This document shows, piece after piece, positions 62,501 through 64,000 of a stretch of 64,000 bases of DNA (positions within the stretch are counted from its first letter, which is position 1; each line of letters opens with the position of its first letter). The notes beneath the pieces are model-generated. The model searched no databases. It was not told where the DNA came from and saw only the letters and a program-made list of their open reading frames with translations. Location of the stretch: assembly GCF_030848805.1 (NCBI RefSeq), contig NC_092364.1, positions 3,596,001 through 3,660,000 on the forward strand, in the 5' to 3' direction. A program made the position numbers and the translations under genes. Source of the DNA: Temnothorax longispinosus (Eukaryota > Arthropoda > Insecta > Hymenoptera > Formicidae).

Positions 62501-63760
62501 ACGGTTCTGTCGACATGGCGCACTTGAAAGAGATGATCAACAAGTATCAAAAGACGCTGTCGTGCCTGATGATCACGTATCCATCGACGAACGGGGTGTT
62601 CGAGGAAACGATTGGCGACATATGCAACATGGTGCACAATGCCGGTGGGCAGGTATACTTGGACGGCGCCAACATGAATGCTCAAGTTGGCTTGTGCCGA
62701 CCTGGTGATTACGGCAGCGACGTGTCGCATCTCAACCTGCACAAAACGTTCTGCATTCCTCACGGGGGTGGCGGACCCGGCATGGGTCCCATCGGAGTGT
62801 AAGCAATTATTCTAATTTTAGAATCTTGTACATTGTTAAAGTTAAATATATAAAAAATATATATATAATTTATAGGAAGCGACATCTTATACCTTTCCTG
62901 CCGAATCATCCAGTAGTAAATTGTTCGAGTAACGGCTATGGTGAGTTGAAGAATTTCGGTGCCGTATCGGCCGCACCTTTCGGATCGTCCGCTATTCTAC
63001 CGATCTCATGGGCTTACATCAAGATGATGGGTCCGAGAGGCTTACGCAAAGCTACGCAGGTGGCTATTCTCAACGCCAATTACATGAGCAAGAGATTGGA
63101 GAAGTATTACAAAACGTTGTACAAGGGTGAAACCGGGCTGATTGCGCACGAGTTCATCCTAGATGTAAGAGACTTCAAGAAAACTGCCAATGTTGAGGCC
63201 GTTGATATTGCGAAGAGACTGATGGATTATGGCTTCCACGCACCGACCATGAGTTGGCCCGTAGCCGGTACCTTAATGATCGAACCGACCGAATCCGAAG
63301 ACAAGACTGAGCTGGATAGATTCTGTGACTCTTTAATTTGTAAGTTCTAAAAAAATTTTAAATAACGCTTAAAATATCTTATTGTCGAGCATTAACATTC
63401 TTGCCGTTTACTCACATTTGTAATTCTCGATAGGTATAAGGAAGGAGATTGCGAACATTGAAGAAGGAAAATTAGATATTGCACAGAATCCCTTGAAAAT
63501 GGCACCTCACACGCAGGAGCAAGTAATAACGACCGAATGGAATCGACCATATTCGCGAGAGTTAGCAGCTTTCCCTGCTGTAAGTAGCTCGTGAGCATTA
63601 TATCAAACATGTACTAATAACACATTAATTGGTCTTTTTTTTTTAGACATTTGTGAAAGGAAGTAACAAGATTTGGCCAAGCGTTGGAAGGATAGACGAC
63701 ATATATGGTGATAAGAATCTATTTTGTACATGCCCGCCCATTTCGCTTACAGAACAATAA
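59549..63760 (+). CDS. GLDC: Glycine dehydrogenase (decarboxylating), P-protein, mitochondrial
   Basis: PLP enzyme of the mitochondrial glycine cleavage system. It decarboxylates glycine and passes the aminomethyl group to the lipoyl H-protein. Ten exons: 59549-59755, 59839-59917, 60451-60586, 60669-61059, 61200-61720, 61786-62068, 62149-62798, 62876-63339, 63434-63579 and 63647-63760; 996 aa, as expected. The N terminus is basic and Ser-rich, fitting a mitochondrial presequence; a second ATG at 59567 is an alternative start. Family motifs are RHIGPREHEQ, GYHNCCVPHTIMRN, EISQGRLEGLLNYQ and SQRFGVPLGYGGPHA. Also present are SCTMKLNS, FQPNSGAQGEYAG and the PLP-lysine region HLNLHKTFCIPHGGGGPG. 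Every key residue I can check is present. Poly(A) signal AATAAA at 63940-63945. Confidence 0.97.
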
Positions 63761-64000
63761 TTGTGACGTTGTATTTATATGCCATGTACAGTTACTTAGT
63801 TATATAATGCAGTACTATTTAAATATTTATTATAACTTTTATACAAATATATTATTTATATAAAACATAAATGTTATTTTTTATCTGACAGTAGACGAAA
63901 TATAACGAGAATCTGTGTTTAAGATTTAAATTTTTAGCAAATAAACATTGTTATTGTTTTCACGCTCATATAATCTATTTTTTTGTAATCTAAATTGTCA

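Noticed and set aside
62263..62763. A 166-codon complement frame opposite GLDC.
   Set aside because: Antisense shadow of GLDC exon 7; the plus-strand frame holds the PLP-lysine motif.
1..64000. CRISPR arrays, integrated viruses or bacterial gene islands.
   Set aside because: No spaced direct-repeat array, viral gene or intron-free bacterial-style gene cluster is visible in the window.

Overview
This window is nuclear DNA from an arthropod, most likely a hymenopteran insect. An ant is my best guess, by inference only; I could not search. The evidence is AT-rich sequence, short GT-AG introns, multi-exon genes for conserved eukaryotic proteins, many short foldback repeats, and one scaffold gap of exactly 500 N (18882-19381). 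I see no prokaryotic genes, viral genes, CRISPR arrays or rRNA. I rebuilt exon models by hand from reading frames and splice sites; all the main models close in frame.

Layout. SEC61A, the translocon pore subunit, lies on the minus strand at 174-2613. From 3.1 to 18.9 kb there are two diverged copies of a ~5.7 kb module. Each carries an M1-family gene related to leukotriene A4 hydrolase whose zinc and catalytic residues are replaced (5140-8499 and 15023-18561, minus). Between them are a GC-rich island and a broken C-terminal fragment of a C2CD5-like gene. After the gap, a ~4.7 kb tandem duplication (20012-24703 and 24704-29452) carries two regucalcin/SMP-30 genes. The breakpoint lies inside the last exon of the next gene, so a dead piece of that gene sits between the copies. 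CABIN1 (2615 aa, 19 exons, minus) fills 29271-41067, with a nucleoside hydrolase gene nested on the opposite strand in one intron. A third tandem duplication (41755-43993 and 43994-46419) carries a small membrane-protein gene, and its breakpoint lies in the last exon of NUP160 (minus, 46397-52092). The right end holds four plus-strand items: SLC35E3, a foldback element, RUVBL1 (pontin) and the glycine cleavage P-protein GLDC.

How the genes relate. Most are unlinked housekeeping functions: protein translocation, nuclear pore, chromatin, glycine catabolism and transport. The accessory signal is the pattern of small tandem duplications. In two of the three, the break falls in the 3' end of the convergently transcribed neighbour. 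The M1 pair stands out. By eye, the copies differ much more in their coding exons (with in-frame indels) than in introns and flanks, yet both keep ten open exons. This suggests diversifying selection on a catalytically dead protein.
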